A stretch of 64,000 nt of DNA from Paraburkholderia polaris (GTDB taxonomy: Bacteria > Pseudomonadota > Gammaproteobacteria > Burkholderiales > Burkholderiaceae): NCBI RefSeq assembly GCF_012927345.1, contig NZ_JABBGJ010000014.1, positions 119,159 through 183,158 on the forward strand, read 5' to 3'. Positions 35,679-43,829 of the stretch are shown here, in pieces; the stretch's first letter is position 1, and each line of letters opens with the position of its first letter. The position numbers and the translations under genes are program-made. Under the pieces are notes generated by a model, which ran no database searches, was not told the origin of the DNA, and saw only the letters and a list, made by a program, of their open reading frames with translations.

Positions 35679-37172
35679 ATGAACGCACCCGTCGAACTGA
35701 CGGCCGAAGTGCTCGCCCAGCGCCAGCGCGAAGTCGTGCAAGCGCTGATGGCGGTGCTGCCGACCCACTGTCTGCTGTATCGCGAAGAAGACACCGTCGC
35801 CTACGAGTGCGACGGCCTCGCCGCCTATCGGCGTCTGCCGCTCGCGGTCGCATTGCCCGAGACGGAATCGCAGGTCCAGCGCATCGTGCAAATCTGTCAC
35901 CGGCTCGACGTGCCGATCGTGCCGCGCGGCGCGGGCACCGGTTTATCCGGCGGCGCGATGCCGATTCGTCACGGCGTGGTGGTGTCGCTCGCGCGCTTCA
36001 GGAAGATCGTCGAAGTCGACTCGTACGCCCGGACCGCCACGGTGCAACCGGGTGTGCGCAATCTGTCGATTTCCGAAGCCGCCGCGCCCTACGGCCTTTA
36101 TTACGCACCCGATCCCTCGTCACAGATCGCCTGCACGATCGGCGGCAACGTCTCCGAGAATTCAGGCGGCGTGCACTGTCTCAAATACGGCCTCACCGTG
36201 CACAACGTGCTGCGTGTGCGCGCCGTGACGATGGAAGGCGAAATCGTCGAATTCGGTTCGCTCGCGCCCGACGCGCCGGGGCTCGATCTGCTCGCGGTGC
36301 TGATCGGCAGCGAAGGCATGTTCGCGATCGTCACCGAAGTCACCGTCAAGCTGATCCCGAAGCCGCAAATGGCGCAAGTCATCATGGCTAGTTTCGACGA
36401 CGTCGTGAAAGGCGGTAATGCAGTCGCCGGCATCATTGCAGCGGGCATCATTCCGGCCGGCTTGGAGATGATGGACAAACCGGCTACGCGCGCCGTTGAA
36501 GAGTTCGTCAATGCTGGCTACGACCTCGACGCAGCGGCGATCCTGCTGTGCGAATCGGACGGCACGTCTGAAGAAGTGGCCGACGAAATCGTGCGCATGA
36601 CCGCGGTGCTGCGAGAACAGGGCGCAACCCGCATCCAGATTTCACGCTCGGAAAATGAACGGTTGCGCTTTTGGTCCGGGCGCAAGAATGCGTTTCCGGC
36701 GGCAGGCCGCATTTCGCCTGACTACTACTGTATGGACGGCACCGTGCCGCGCCGCAGTATCGGGCCGCTGCTGGCGCGCATCGAAGTGATGGAGAAGAAA
36801 TACGGCCTGCGCTGCATCAACGTGTTCCACGCCGGCGACGGCAATATGCACCCGCTGATCCTGTTTAACGGCAACGATCAGGACGAGTGGCATCGGGCCG
36901 AAGCCTTCGGTTGTGACATTCTCGAAACGTGCGTCGAACTGGGCGGCACGGTGACCGGCGAGCACGGCGTGGGCATCGAGAAAATCAATTCGATGTGCGT
37001 GCAGTTTTCGCCCGAAGAGCGCGACGCATTCCATGCGGTCAAACGCGCCTTCGACGCGCCGGGCTTGCTCAATCCCGACAAGGGCATTCCCACCCGCGCG
37101 CGCTGCGCCGAGTACGGCAAGATGCATGTGCGCGGCGGCTTGCTGCCGCATCCGGACCTGCCGCGGTTTTAA
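35679..37172 (+). CDS. glcD: Glycolate oxidase subunit GlcD (FAD-linked)
   Basis: Catalytic flavoprotein subunit oxidising glycolate to glyoxylate. The 497 aa closely match the length of E. coli GlcD. Marks are VPRGAGTGLSGGAMPI, CTIGGNVSENSGGVHCLKYGLT, DLLAVLIGSEGMFAIVTEVTV, NVFHAGDGNMHPLILFN and GGTVTGEHGVGIEKI. Glycolate oxidase needs GlcE and GlcF, both encoded just downstream. Electrons go to the respiratory chain rather than directly to O2 in bacterial enzymes of this type. Confidence 0.93.
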   Translation: MNAPVELTAEVLAQRQREVVQALMAVLPTHCLLYREEDTVAYECDGLAAYRRLPLAVALPETESQVQRIVQICHRLDVPIVPRGAGTGLSGGAMPIRHGVVVSLARFRKIVEVDSYARTATVQPGVRNLSISEAAAPYGLYYAPDPSSQIACTIGGNVSENSGGVHCLKYGLTVHNVLRVRAVTMEGEIVEFGSLAPDAPGLDLLAVLIGSEGMFAIVTEVTVKLIPKPQMAQVIMASFDDVVKGGNAVAGIIAAGIIPAGLEMMDKPATRAVEEFVNAGYDLDAAAILLCESDGTSEEVADEIVRMTAVLREQGATRIQISRSENERLRFWSGRKNAFPAAGRISPDYYCMDGTVPRRSIGPLLARIEVMEKKYGLRCINVFHAGDGNMHPLILFNGNDQDEWHRAEAFGCDILETCVELGGTVTGEHGVGIEKINSMCVQFSPEERDAFHAVKRAFDAPGLLNPDKGIPTRARCAEYGKMHVRGGLLPHPDLPRF

Positions 37173-37546
37173 GGCGTCTGCGGGCTTGCCCGCGCGACTA
37201 GGAATCTATGACGCTGTCGGCGGCGCGCTGCCGACAGCGAACCACAGGCCGCGTCACACCCGTCCACATCACGGGATGCGCCATCGTCACTCGTGCGGCG
37301 CCAGTTGCCCTTGGCCGTTCCCCCACTACTCCACCGTCGCACGGCCCGCGCCACCTATTCTCCTCTGCCCTTCGCAGTTCCTTCAGCCGCCCTCTCCGCT
37401 CGCTATCTCCCTCCGACGCACCGCGCATAGCCCGCGCCCGCGCTTCTTCCCGGCTCCCACCCTGATTACCCGATGCGGGTCCGCTCCGGGTTGCCAGCGA
37501 GCCGCCGCCCGGTACAATCAGTCGAAACACAACGAAGCAGGACACC
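37173..37546 (+). other. glcD-glcE intergenic region with a hairpin
   Basis: No convincing gene in these 374 bases. CGCTGTCGGC (37212-37221) and GCCGACAGCG (37230-37239) form a perfect 10-bp stem with an 8-nt loop, 40 bp after the glcD stop and without a T tract. The rest is C- and T-rich on the plus strand with no clear promoter. Confidence 0.5.
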
Positions 37547-38635
37547 ATGGAAGAGGACGACATCGTCGCCGTTTGGTCTGAACGCGTGCGTTCAGCCAGC
37601 GCCGAAGGGCGCACATTGCGCATCCGTGGCGGCGGCACCAAAGACTGGTACGGCCAGACGCTGGAAGGTGACATCCTCGACACGCGCGCTTACCGCGGCA
37701 TCATCGCTTACGATCCGGCCGAACTGGTCATCACGGCGCGCGCGGGCACGCCCCTGCTGGAGATCGAGGCCGCGCTCGCCGAACACGATCAGATGCTCGC
37801 CTTCGAACCGCCGCATTTCGGGCCGCAGGCCACCTTCGGCGGCTGCGTCGCGGCGGGCATCGCCGGTCCACGCCGCCCTTCCGCCGGTGCGGCGCGCGAC
37901 TTCGTGCTCGGCGCCGTCGTCATGAACGGCCAGGGCCAGAAGTTGCATTTCGGCGGCCAGGTGGTGAAAAACGTCGCCGGTTATGACGTCTCCCGTTTGA
38001 TGGCAGGCTCGCTCGGCACCCTTGGGCTGATCCTCGAGTTGTCAGTCAAAGTGCTGCCGCTGCCGCAGGCCGAAGCCACGCTCAAATTCGATATGAACGG
38101 CACAGACGCGGTCCGCAAGCTCAACGAATGGGGCGGCCGGCCGCTGCCGATCACGGCGAGCGCATGGCGTCACGGCACGTTGGCCGTGCGGATGGCCGGC
38201 GCGGAAGCCGCGGTCAAGGCGGCACGCACGGCGCTTGGCGGCGAAGTCGTCGACGCCGTCGAGGCGGAGCGTTTCTGGGCCGGCCTGCGTGAACAGACGG
38301 ACTCGTTCTTTGCGGCCATCCCGCCAAAGGCCGCGCTGTGGCGCCTCGCGCTGCCGTCGATCACCGAGCCGCTGCAATTACCTGGCGCGCAACTGATGGA
38401 ATGGGGCGGCAGCCAGCGCTGGTGGATCACTGATACCGACGCGCAAACCGTGCGTATCAGCGCCAAACAGGCCGGCGGCCATGCCACCATCTTCCGGACC
38501 GGCCACGGCTACGATCGCAGCGCCGGGGTATTCACGCCACTGCCCGCACCGCTGATGAAAATCCATCGCGGCCTGAAAACCGCCTTCGACCCAGCCCGCA
38601 TTTTCAATCGCGGCCGTCTCTACCCCGACTTCTGA
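37547..38635 (+). CDS. glcE: Glycolate oxidase subunit GlcE (FAD-binding)
   Basis: A 362-aa second flavin-type subunit of glycolate oxidase. Marks are LRIRGGGTKDWYG, the FAD-binding FEPPHFGPQATFGGCVAAGIAGPRR (read in parts), and HFGGQVVKNVAGYDVSRLMAGSLGTLGLILE, which is highly characteristic of GlcE. It ends in AFDPARIFNRGRLYPDF. glcF begins 8 bp after the stop. The 374-bp gap to glcD is unusual for this operon. Confidence 0.93.
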   Translation: MEEDDIVAVWSERVRSASAEGRTLRIRGGGTKDWYGQTLEGDILDTRAYRGIIAYDPAELVITARAGTPLLEIEAALAEHDQMLAFEPPHFGPQATFGGCVAAGIAGPRRPSAGAARDFVLGAVVMNGQGQKLHFGGQVVKNVAGYDVSRLMAGSLGTLGLILELSVKVLPLPQAEATLKFDMNGTDAVRKLNEWGGRPLPITASAWRHGTLAVRMAGAEAAVKAARTALGGEVVDAVEAERFWAGLREQTDSFFAAIPPKAALWRLALPSITEPLQLPGAQLMEWGGSQRWWITDTDAQTVRISAKQAGGHATIFRTGHGYDRSAGVFTPLPAPLMKIHRGLKTAFDPARIFNRGRLYPDF

Positions 38636-38643
38636 GCGACGGG

Positions 38644-39870
38644 ATGCAAACCAACCTCGCGGACTTCATTCGCAACACGCCCGATGGCGACGAAGCCGAC
38701 GCCATCCTACGCAATTGCGTGCATTGCGGTTTCTGCACGGCGACCTGCCCGACCTATCAGATACTCGGCGACGAACTCGACGGCCCACGCGGACGCATCT
38801 ATCTGATCAAGCAGATGGTGGAAGGCGCGGCGGTCACGCGCAGCACCCAAGTCCATCTGGACCGCTGCCTCACCTGCCGCAACTGCGAGACGACCTGCCC
38901 ATCCGGCGTGCAATACGGCAGGCTGGTCGAGATCGGCCGCAAGATCACCGAGGAAAAAGTCACGCGTCCGTTCGGTCAGCGGATGGTGCGCCGGCTGCTC
39001 GCGAGTTTCGTGCCGAACAGCGCGCTGTTCACGCCGACCATGCGCCTCGGTCAGCACATCCGCCCGCTCCTGCCCAAAAAACTGCGCGACAAGGTACCCG
39101 CGCGGCAGCGTCCGCTCGAATGGCCGACCGCGAAACATCCGCGCAAGATGCTGATGCTCGTGGGCTGCGTGCAACCATCGATGATGCCGAACGTCAACGT
39201 CGCCACCGCGCGGGTGCTCGACGCGCTCGGCGTGGAAACCTTGGTCGCGCCCGAAGCAGGTTGTTGTGGCGCGATCCGTCTGCACCTGGGCTACAACGAC
39301 GAAGCGCTCGACGACCTGCGCGCCAACATCGACGCGTGGTGGCCCTATGTCGAGCAAGGCGTGGAAGCGATCGTGATGAACGCGTCCGGCTGCGGCGCGA
39401 CAGTCAAGGAGTACGCACATCTGCTGCGCAACGATCCCGCGTATGCGGAGAAGGCGCGCCGCGTGACCGAACTGACACGCGACGTCGCGGAGATCCTGCC
39501 GGAGTTCGAAGAGGCGCTCGTCGCCGTGACGCGCCGCCGCGCGATCCATACGGTGGCGTTCCATCCGCCGTGCACGTTGCAGCACGGTCAGCAGGTGCGC
39601 GGCAAGGTCGAACATCTGCTGGCAGCGCTCGGCGTGGAAGTGCGCCTGCCCGCCGACAATCATCTCTGCTGCGGCTCGGCCGGCACTTATTCGCTGACGC
39701 AGCCCAAGCTCTCGTACGCATTGCGCGATCAGAAGCTCGAGCGGCTGCAGGCGCAGGAGCCGCAGGTGATCCTGTCGGCGAACGTCGGCTGCATTGCGCA
39801 TCTGCAAAGCGGCACATCCACGCCGGTCGCGCATTGGATCGAACTGGTGGAGCACATGATGTCCGCTTGA
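38644..39870 (+). CDS. glcF: Glycolate oxidase iron-sulfur subunit GlcF
   Basis: Electron-transfer subunit with two [4Fe-4S] motifs, CVHCGFCTATCPTY (about residues 22-35) and CLTCRNCETTCPSG (about 76-89), followed by two cysteine-rich CCG domains (EAGCCGAIRLHLG and NHLCCGSAGTYSL). At 408 aa it matches GlcF. It passes electrons from GlcD/GlcE to the membrane quinone pool, by analogy with the E. coli enzyme. It closes the glc cluster; no glcC-type regulator or glcB is seen nearby. Confidence 0.94.
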   Translation: MQTNLADFIRNTPDGDEADAILRNCVHCGFCTATCPTYQILGDELDGPRGRIYLIKQMVEGAAVTRSTQVHLDRCLTCRNCETTCPSGVQYGRLVEIGRKITEEKVTRPFGQRMVRRLLASFVPNSALFTPTMRLGQHIRPLLPKKLRDKVPARQRPLEWPTAKHPRKMLMLVGCVQPSMMPNVNVATARVLDALGVETLVAPEAGCCGAIRLHLGYNDEALDDLRANIDAWWPYVEQGVEAIVMNASGCGATVKEYAHLLRNDPAYAEKARRVTELTRDVAEILPEFEEALVAVTRRRAIHTVAFHPPCTLQHGQQVRGKVEHLLAALGVEVRLPADNHLCCGSAGTYSLTQPKLSYALRDQKLERLQAQEPQVILSANVGCIAHLQSGTSTPVAHWIELVEHMMSA

Positions 39871-40011
39871 GGCGATCGATTTTGACGAGAAGCGCGGCAG
39901 ATGGCTTGCGGTACATCGCCGCAAGCGCCTTCGCCCATCCTGCGGCGGCATGAAGCGGCGGCGTCCGTATAATTCGACCATTGCCTTTCGCTGGACTTCC
40001 GGTTCCGTTCC

Positions 40012-40710
40012 ATGCCCGATCTGATTCACAACCTCGAAGCGGTGCAGCAGCGCATCGCCCTTGCCGCGCAGCTGGCCGCACGCGACCCGCGTTCGATCAC
40101 CCTGCTCGCGGTCTCGAAGACATTTCCCGCCGAAGACGTGCGCGCCGCCCACGCAGCCGGTCAACGCGCGTTCGGTGAGAACTATGTGCAGGAAGCCATC
40201 ACCAAAATCGAAGCACTGGCCGATCTGCGGGCAGCGCTCGAATGGCATTTCATCGGACCATTGCAATCGAACAAGACGCGGCCGGTTGCCGAGAATTTCG
40301 ACTGGGTACATTCGGTCGACCGCCTGAAGATCGCGCAGCGGCTGTCGGAGCAACGCCCGGACAACCTGCCACCGTTGAACGTGTGCCTGCAGGTCAACGT
40401 TAGCGGCGAAGCGTCGAAAAGCGGCGTGAGCATTCCCGAGGCCGTGGAAGTCGCGCAGGAGATTGCCGCGCTGCCGAAGCTGAATCTGCGCGGTCTGATG
40501 GCGATTCCGGAGCCGGGCGGCAGCATCGAAGAACAGCGTGTGCCGCATCGGCAACTACGCGAACTGTTCGAGCGCCTGCGCAACGACGGCCTCGAACTCG
40601 ATACGCTCTCCATGGGCATGTCGAGCGACCTCGAAGCCGCCGTGCTGGAAGGCGCGACGATCGTGCGCGTCGGCACCGCGATCTTCGGCGCGCGAGATTA
40701 CTCCAACTAA
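40012..40710 (+). CDS. yggS: Pyridoxal phosphate homeostasis protein (YggS/PROSC family)
   Basis: A 232-aa single-domain PLP-binding TIM-barrel protein that buffers PLP and affects amino- and keto-acid pools. The PLP-binding Lys lies in LLAVSKTFPAEDV. Other marks are FGENYVQEAITKI, WHFIGPLQSNKTRPV, VNVSGEASKSGV, GLMAIPEPG, and LSMGMSSDLEAAVLEGATIVRVGTAIFG (read in parts). It is followed after 45 bp by proC, a linkage conserved across many bacteria. Confidence 0.95.
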   Translation: MPDLIHNLEAVQQRIALAAQLAARDPRSITLLAVSKTFPAEDVRAAHAAGQRAFGENYVQEAITKIEALADLRAALEWHFIGPLQSNKTRPVAENFDWVHSVDRLKIAQRLSEQRPDNLPPLNVCLQVNVSGEASKSGVSIPEAVEVAQEIAALPKLNLRGLMAIPEPGGSIEEQRVPHRQLRELFERLRNDGLELDTLSMGMSSDLEAAVLEGATIVRVGTAIFGARDYSN

Positions 40711-40755
40711 CCGTTCGGCCTTTCGTGGGCCCCGCGGGACATCTTTCGGAACATC

Positions 40756-41571
40756 ATGAAAATTGCTTTTATTGGCGGTGGCAACATGGCGGCCGCGTTG
40801 ATCGGCGGTCTCATCAAGCGCGGCGTCGCGCCCGCTGACCTGTACGCGATCGACCCCAACGAAGACGCGCGCAAGCGCAATGAGCAGCAATTCGGCATCA
40901 AGACCGGCGCCGCTGCGGACGCCGAGCTCGCGTCATACGACGCCGTCGTGCTGGCGGTGAAGCCGCAGATTCTGAAGAGCGTCGCCGAGGCACTGGCGCC
41001 GCATCTGCAGGCCGCGCAACTGGCAATCAGCATCGTCGCGGGCATTCGCATGGATGACATGTCGCGCTGGCTGAACGGCCATGCGCGCATCGTGCGCGTG
41101 ATGCCGAATACGCCGGCGCTAATCGGCATGGGCGTAACCGGCCTCGTCGCGACCGGCAGCGTCGACGAAACCGGCCGCGCGCTCGCGTCGCAGGTGCTGG
41201 GCGCAGTCGGCGAAACAGTCTGGTTCGACGACGAAGCGAAGATCGACGCCGTCACTGCGATCTCGGGCAGTGGTCCCGCTTACGTGTTTTATTTCATCGA
41301 GGCGTTGCAGGAAGCCGCGCGCCAACTCGGCATGGATGAAGCGCAAGGCCGCGCGCTGGCGGTCGCGACCTTCACCGGCGCGGCACAATTGGCCGCGAAC
41401 TCGGACGAGCCGCCGAGCCTGTTGCGCGAACGTGTGACGTCGAAGGGCGGCACCACAGCGGCCGCGCTGGCGTCGTTCGAGGCAAGCGGGATCAAGGATG
41501 CGATCGTGCGCGGCGCGCTCGCTGCCGATGCGCGCGCCAAGGAAATGGGCGACGAGTTCGGCAAGCTGTAA
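40756..41571 (+). CDS. proC: Pyrroline-5-carboxylate reductase
   Basis: Last step of proline synthesis, reducing P5C with NAD(P)H. The 271-aa protein has the Rossmann loop IAFIGGGNMAAALIGGL, VLAVKPQIL, VRVMPNTPALIGMGVTGL and the C-terminal signature ISGSGPAYVFYFIEALQEAA, with LRERVTSKGGTTAAAL. Length and motifs are normal. It follows yggS on the same strand and faces ubiA convergently. Confidence 0.96.
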   Translation: MKIAFIGGGNMAAALIGGLIKRGVAPADLYAIDPNEDARKRNEQQFGIKTGAAADAELASYDAVVLAVKPQILKSVAEALAPHLQAAQLAISIVAGIRMDDMSRWLNGHARIVRVMPNTPALIGMGVTGLVATGSVDETGRALASQVLGAVGETVWFDDEAKIDAVTAISGSGPAYVFYFIEALQEAARQLGMDEAQGRALAVATFTGAAQLAANSDEPPSLLRERVTSKGGTTAAALASFEASGIKDAIVRGALAADARAKEMGDEFGKL

Positions 41572-41598
41572 GCGCGGTTAGCGGTTGGTTTGCGATCG

Positions 41599-41640
41599 GG
41601 TTAGCGGCGGGTTGGCGGTCGGGTTGGCGGTCGGGTTGGC
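41599..41640. repeat. 12-bp tandem repeat between proC and ubiA
   Basis: The unit GTTGGCGGTCGG occurs twice exactly (41611-41622 and 41623-41634), with a diverged unit before and a partial one after. It lies in the 77-bp gap between convergent proC and ubiA, where a terminator would be expected; none is recognisable. Confidence 0.8.
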
Positions 41641-41648
41641 GCGGAAGA

Positions 41649-42512
41649 TTAAAACGAAGCAGCCGCGTAATGCGCGGCAATGCCGACAAACAACGCGCCG
41701 CCCAACCAGTTGTTATGACGGAACGCCGCGAAGCACGCCATCCGCTCGCGATTGCGGATCAGCGTGTAGTGATAGATCGCGCAGCCCACCGCCGCCGCCC
41801 ATCCCAGCCAATACAACACGCCGAAGCCGAGCATCACGCCGATGCCAACGTAAATTCCCAGCGTCACCGCATAGCAAAGCATGATCGCCGCCACGTCGAA
41901 GCGGCCGAATGTCAGCGCCGAGGTGCGGATGCCGATCTTGATGTCGTCGTCGCGATCGACCATCGCGTATTCGGTATCGTACGCAACCGACCAGAACACG
42001 TTAGCCAGCAGCATGACCCAGGCGAGCATCGGCACGTGGTCCTGAATCGCGGCGAACGCCATTGGAATGCCGAAGCCAAACGCAATGCCAAGGTACGCTT
42101 GCGGAATCGCAAAGAAGCGCTTCGTGAACGGATACGAACCGGCGACGAACAGCGCTGCCACCGACAACTCTTTCGTCAACGTATTCAGCGGCAGGATCAG
42201 TAGAAACGCCAGCAGCGACAAACCGGCCGCCAGCGCCACTGCCTCCCATGCCTTGATCTTGCCCGACGTGATCGGACGGTTTTCCGTGCGCTTCACGTAG
42301 CGATCGAAGTCGCGATCCGCGTAGTCGTTGATCGCGCAACCCGCCGAGCGCATCAGCACCGTACCCACCGTGAAGATCACCAGCAGCGGCCACGAAGGAT
42401 GGCCGTCGGACGCAATCCACAAAGCGTTGAGCGTCGGCCACAGCAGCAGCAGGCTGCCGATCGGCTTGTCCATACGGACGAGGCGCAGATACAGAGGAAG
42501 TCGGGCGAACAT
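41649..42512 (-). CDS. ubiA: 4-hydroxybenzoate octaprenyltransferase
   Basis: Inner-membrane prenyltransferase that attaches the polyprenyl tail to 4-hydroxybenzoate in ubiquinone synthesis. The 287-aa protein has about eight to nine membrane helices and both Asp-rich motifs: [19 protein letters not shown] and [14 protein letters not shown], which bind Mg-diphosphate. It starts at the ATG at 42512. The upstream gap contains the long hexanucleotide repeat. Confidence 0.95.
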   Translation of the reverse strand: MFARLPLYLRLVRMDKPIGSLLLLWPTLNALWIASDGHPSWPLLVIFTVGTVLMRSAGCAINDYADRDFDRYVKRTENRPITSGKIKAWEAVALAAGLSLLAFLLILPLNTLTKELSVAALFVAGSYPFTKRFFAIPQAYLGIAFGFGIPMAFAAIQDHVPMLAWVMLLANVFWSVAYDTEYAMVDRDDDIKIGIRTSALTFGRFDVAAIMLCYAVTLGIYVGIGVMLGFGVLYWLGWAAAVGCAIYHYTLIRNRERMACFAAFRHNNWLGGALFVGIAAHYAAASF

Positions 42513-42663
42513 GGGCGGATTCGGTGAAGTGCAGACGGTGCTGCTATTTTACGGGATGTGGGTGGCCGGCACTCGACGGCCGGGCGGGGCTCAAAAAGCT
42601 TAGCTCGCAAACCGAGGCAGACGCCGAAGCCGAAGTTGATGCTGATGCTGATGCCGTATCTGG

Positions 42664-42802
42664 GTCCGAGTCCGAGTCCGAGTCCGAGTCCGAATCCAAG
42701 TCCAAGTCCAAGTCCGGGTCCGGGTCCGGGTCCAAGTCCGGGTCCAAGTCCGGGTCCGGGTCCGGGTCCGGGTCCGGGTCCGGGTCCGGGTCCGAGTCCG
42801 AG
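42664..42802. repeat. Hexanucleotide tandem repeat, about 23 units of GTCCGR
   Basis: Units of GTCCGA, GTCCGG and variants (GTCCAA, ATCCAA) run without indels for about 139 bp in the ubiA-dps gap. A block of GA units, a block of AA units, then long GG blocks indicate stepwise slippage or local duplication. Because the period is six and no unit makes a stop, every frame is open on both strands (Ser-Glu/Ser-Gly, Pro-Ser/Pro-Gly, Asp-Pro repeats); none has a convincing SD, so I do not call a gene. Confidence 0.95.
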
Positions 42803-42838
42803 ATCAAAGCCCACGTTAGCGTGCAAAACCGGCGCCGC

Positions 42839-42868
42839 AAAAACAAAACCTCCCGCGAGGGGAGGCTT
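42839..42868 (-). terminator. Intrinsic terminator downstream of dps
   Basis: On the minus strand CCTCCC and GGGAGG form the stem core around a short loop, followed by TTTTGTTTTT. It lies about 80 bp past the dps stop and before the hexanucleotide repeat. Confidence 0.75.
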
Positions 42869-42944
42869 TGTGTGTGTTTCAGTTCACCGCAAGTGCCGAT
42901 GCGCTACGTTGAACCCAGGCGAAACGCCCAGAACGCCAAGGCAT

Positions 42945-43433
42945 TTAAGCCAGCATTGAGCGCAGCATCCACGCAGTCTTTTCGTGCGTTTGCATGCGTT
43001 GCGTCAGCAGGTCGGCGGTCGGCTCGTCGTTGGCGGCTTCCGTCGACGGGAAAATCGCGCGTGCGGTACGCACCACGGCTTCCTGACCTTCCACCAGTTG
43101 GCGGATCATCTCTTCCGCAGCCGGCACGCCGTCCGCTTCCGGAATCGACGACAGCTTCGCGAATTCCTTGTAGCTGCCCGGCGCATGCACGCCCAGCGCG
43201 CGAATACGTTCAGCGATCGAATCGACCGCGAGCGACAACTCGTTGTACTGCGTTTCGAACATCAGATGCAGCGTGTTGAACATCGGACCCGTCACGTTCC
43301 AGTGGAAATTGTGGGTCTTCAGGTACAGCGTGTAGGTGTCGGCGAGCAGTCGCGACAACCCTTCTGCAATCTTCTTGCGATCCTTGTCGCTGATCCCGAT
43401 ATTGACGTGCTGTACGGCTTCTTTCTTGGCCAT
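42945..43433 (-). CDS. dps: DNA protection during starvation protein Dps (ferritin-like)
   Basis: Dodecameric mini-ferritin that oxidises Fe2+ with H2O2 and shields DNA. The ATG at 43433 with SD AAGGAG gives 162 aa. The ferroxidase region [20 protein letters not shown] (residues about 38-57), with His, and the following helix containing the Asp/Glu ligands ([22 protein letters not shown]) are present. A lysine-containing N-terminal tail (MAKKEAV) may contact DNA. Its location beside katA and oxyR fits peroxide defence. Confidence 0.94.
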   Translation of the reverse strand: MAKKEAVQHVNIGISDKDRKKIAEGLSRLLADTYTLYLKTHNFHWNVTGPMFNTLHLMFETQYNELSLAVDSIAERIRALGVHAPGSYKEFAKLSSIPEADGVPAAEEMIRQLVEGQEAVVRTARAIFPSTEAANDEPTADLLTQRMQTHEKTAWMLRSMLA

Positions 43434-43527
43434 GATGACTCCTTTAAAGAGTGATACGAACCGGTCGGTAAAGTGACCGTGTGCGGATAGCAAATCCGGC
43501 ACATCGAGCGCCCGCCAGTTTATCTTA

Positions 43528-43543
43528 GAACGCAGCTGCGTTC
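43528..43543. promoter_or_regulatory. Perfect 16-bp palindrome upstream of dps, candidate operator
   Basis: GAACGCAGCTGCGTTC is fully self-complementary, about 95 bp upstream of the dps start. Immediately downstream on the minus strand is TAAGAT, a plausible -10 element. With no loop and no T tract it is a poor terminator for the small gene before it, so a protein-binding site is the better guess. The regulator is unknown. Confidence 0.45.
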
Positions 43544-43587
43544 GTGTGACGCGTGGTCACTTGCCGCACCCACGGTCTCGTGCTCAA

Positions 43588-43749
43588 TCAGCCGCCGAGC
43601 GTGTGCTGGAGGGCTTGCGCGACGATCACGGCCAATCCGCTAGTGACGATCGCGAATCCCACTAACTTGCGCAGCATCAAAGCTTGCCGCTGTTGCGCGC
43701 CGCGTTCGGCCGACGAGCCGCCAATGGTGGACATCATCATCTGGATCAT
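43588..43749 (-). CDS. Small single-helix membrane protein, 53 aa (hypothetical)
   Basis: The ATG at 43749 with SD AGGAAG seven bases upstream gives MIQMMMSTIGGSSAERGAQQ, a basic stretch, and one C-terminal membrane helix (LVGFAIVTSGLAVIVAQAL). A longer open frame upstream lacks an SD. It lies 80 bp after katA on the same strand and ahead of dps. I do not recognise a family; a role in the peroxide-defence block is only suggested by position. Confidence 0.6.
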   Translation of the reverse strand: MIQMMMSTIGGSSAERGAQQRQALMLRKLVGFAIVTSGLAVIVAQALQHTLGG

Positions 43750-43829
43750 GATCGTGCTTCCTCGATTCGTATCATTACCGGCGGGGCGCCGATGCGCCCC
43801 GTCCTGCTGCATCAATTCACTTCAACTGC

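Noticed and set aside
37208..37465. 85-codon frame in the glcD-glcE gap
   Set aside because: Arg/Ser/Pro-rich composition, no SD and overlap with the hairpin; no protein-like features.
38707..40554. 615-codon open frame antisense to glcF and yggS
   Set aside because: It crosses two clear plus-strand genes and is rich in Arg, His and Gln, as expected for an antisense shadow.
42524..43279. Ser-Glu/Ser-Gly repeat protein frame spanning the hexanucleotide tract (and Pro-Gly or Asp-Pro frames in other phases)
   Set aside because: A stop-free hexamer repeat opens every frame; the frame runs antisense through dps and has no SD.
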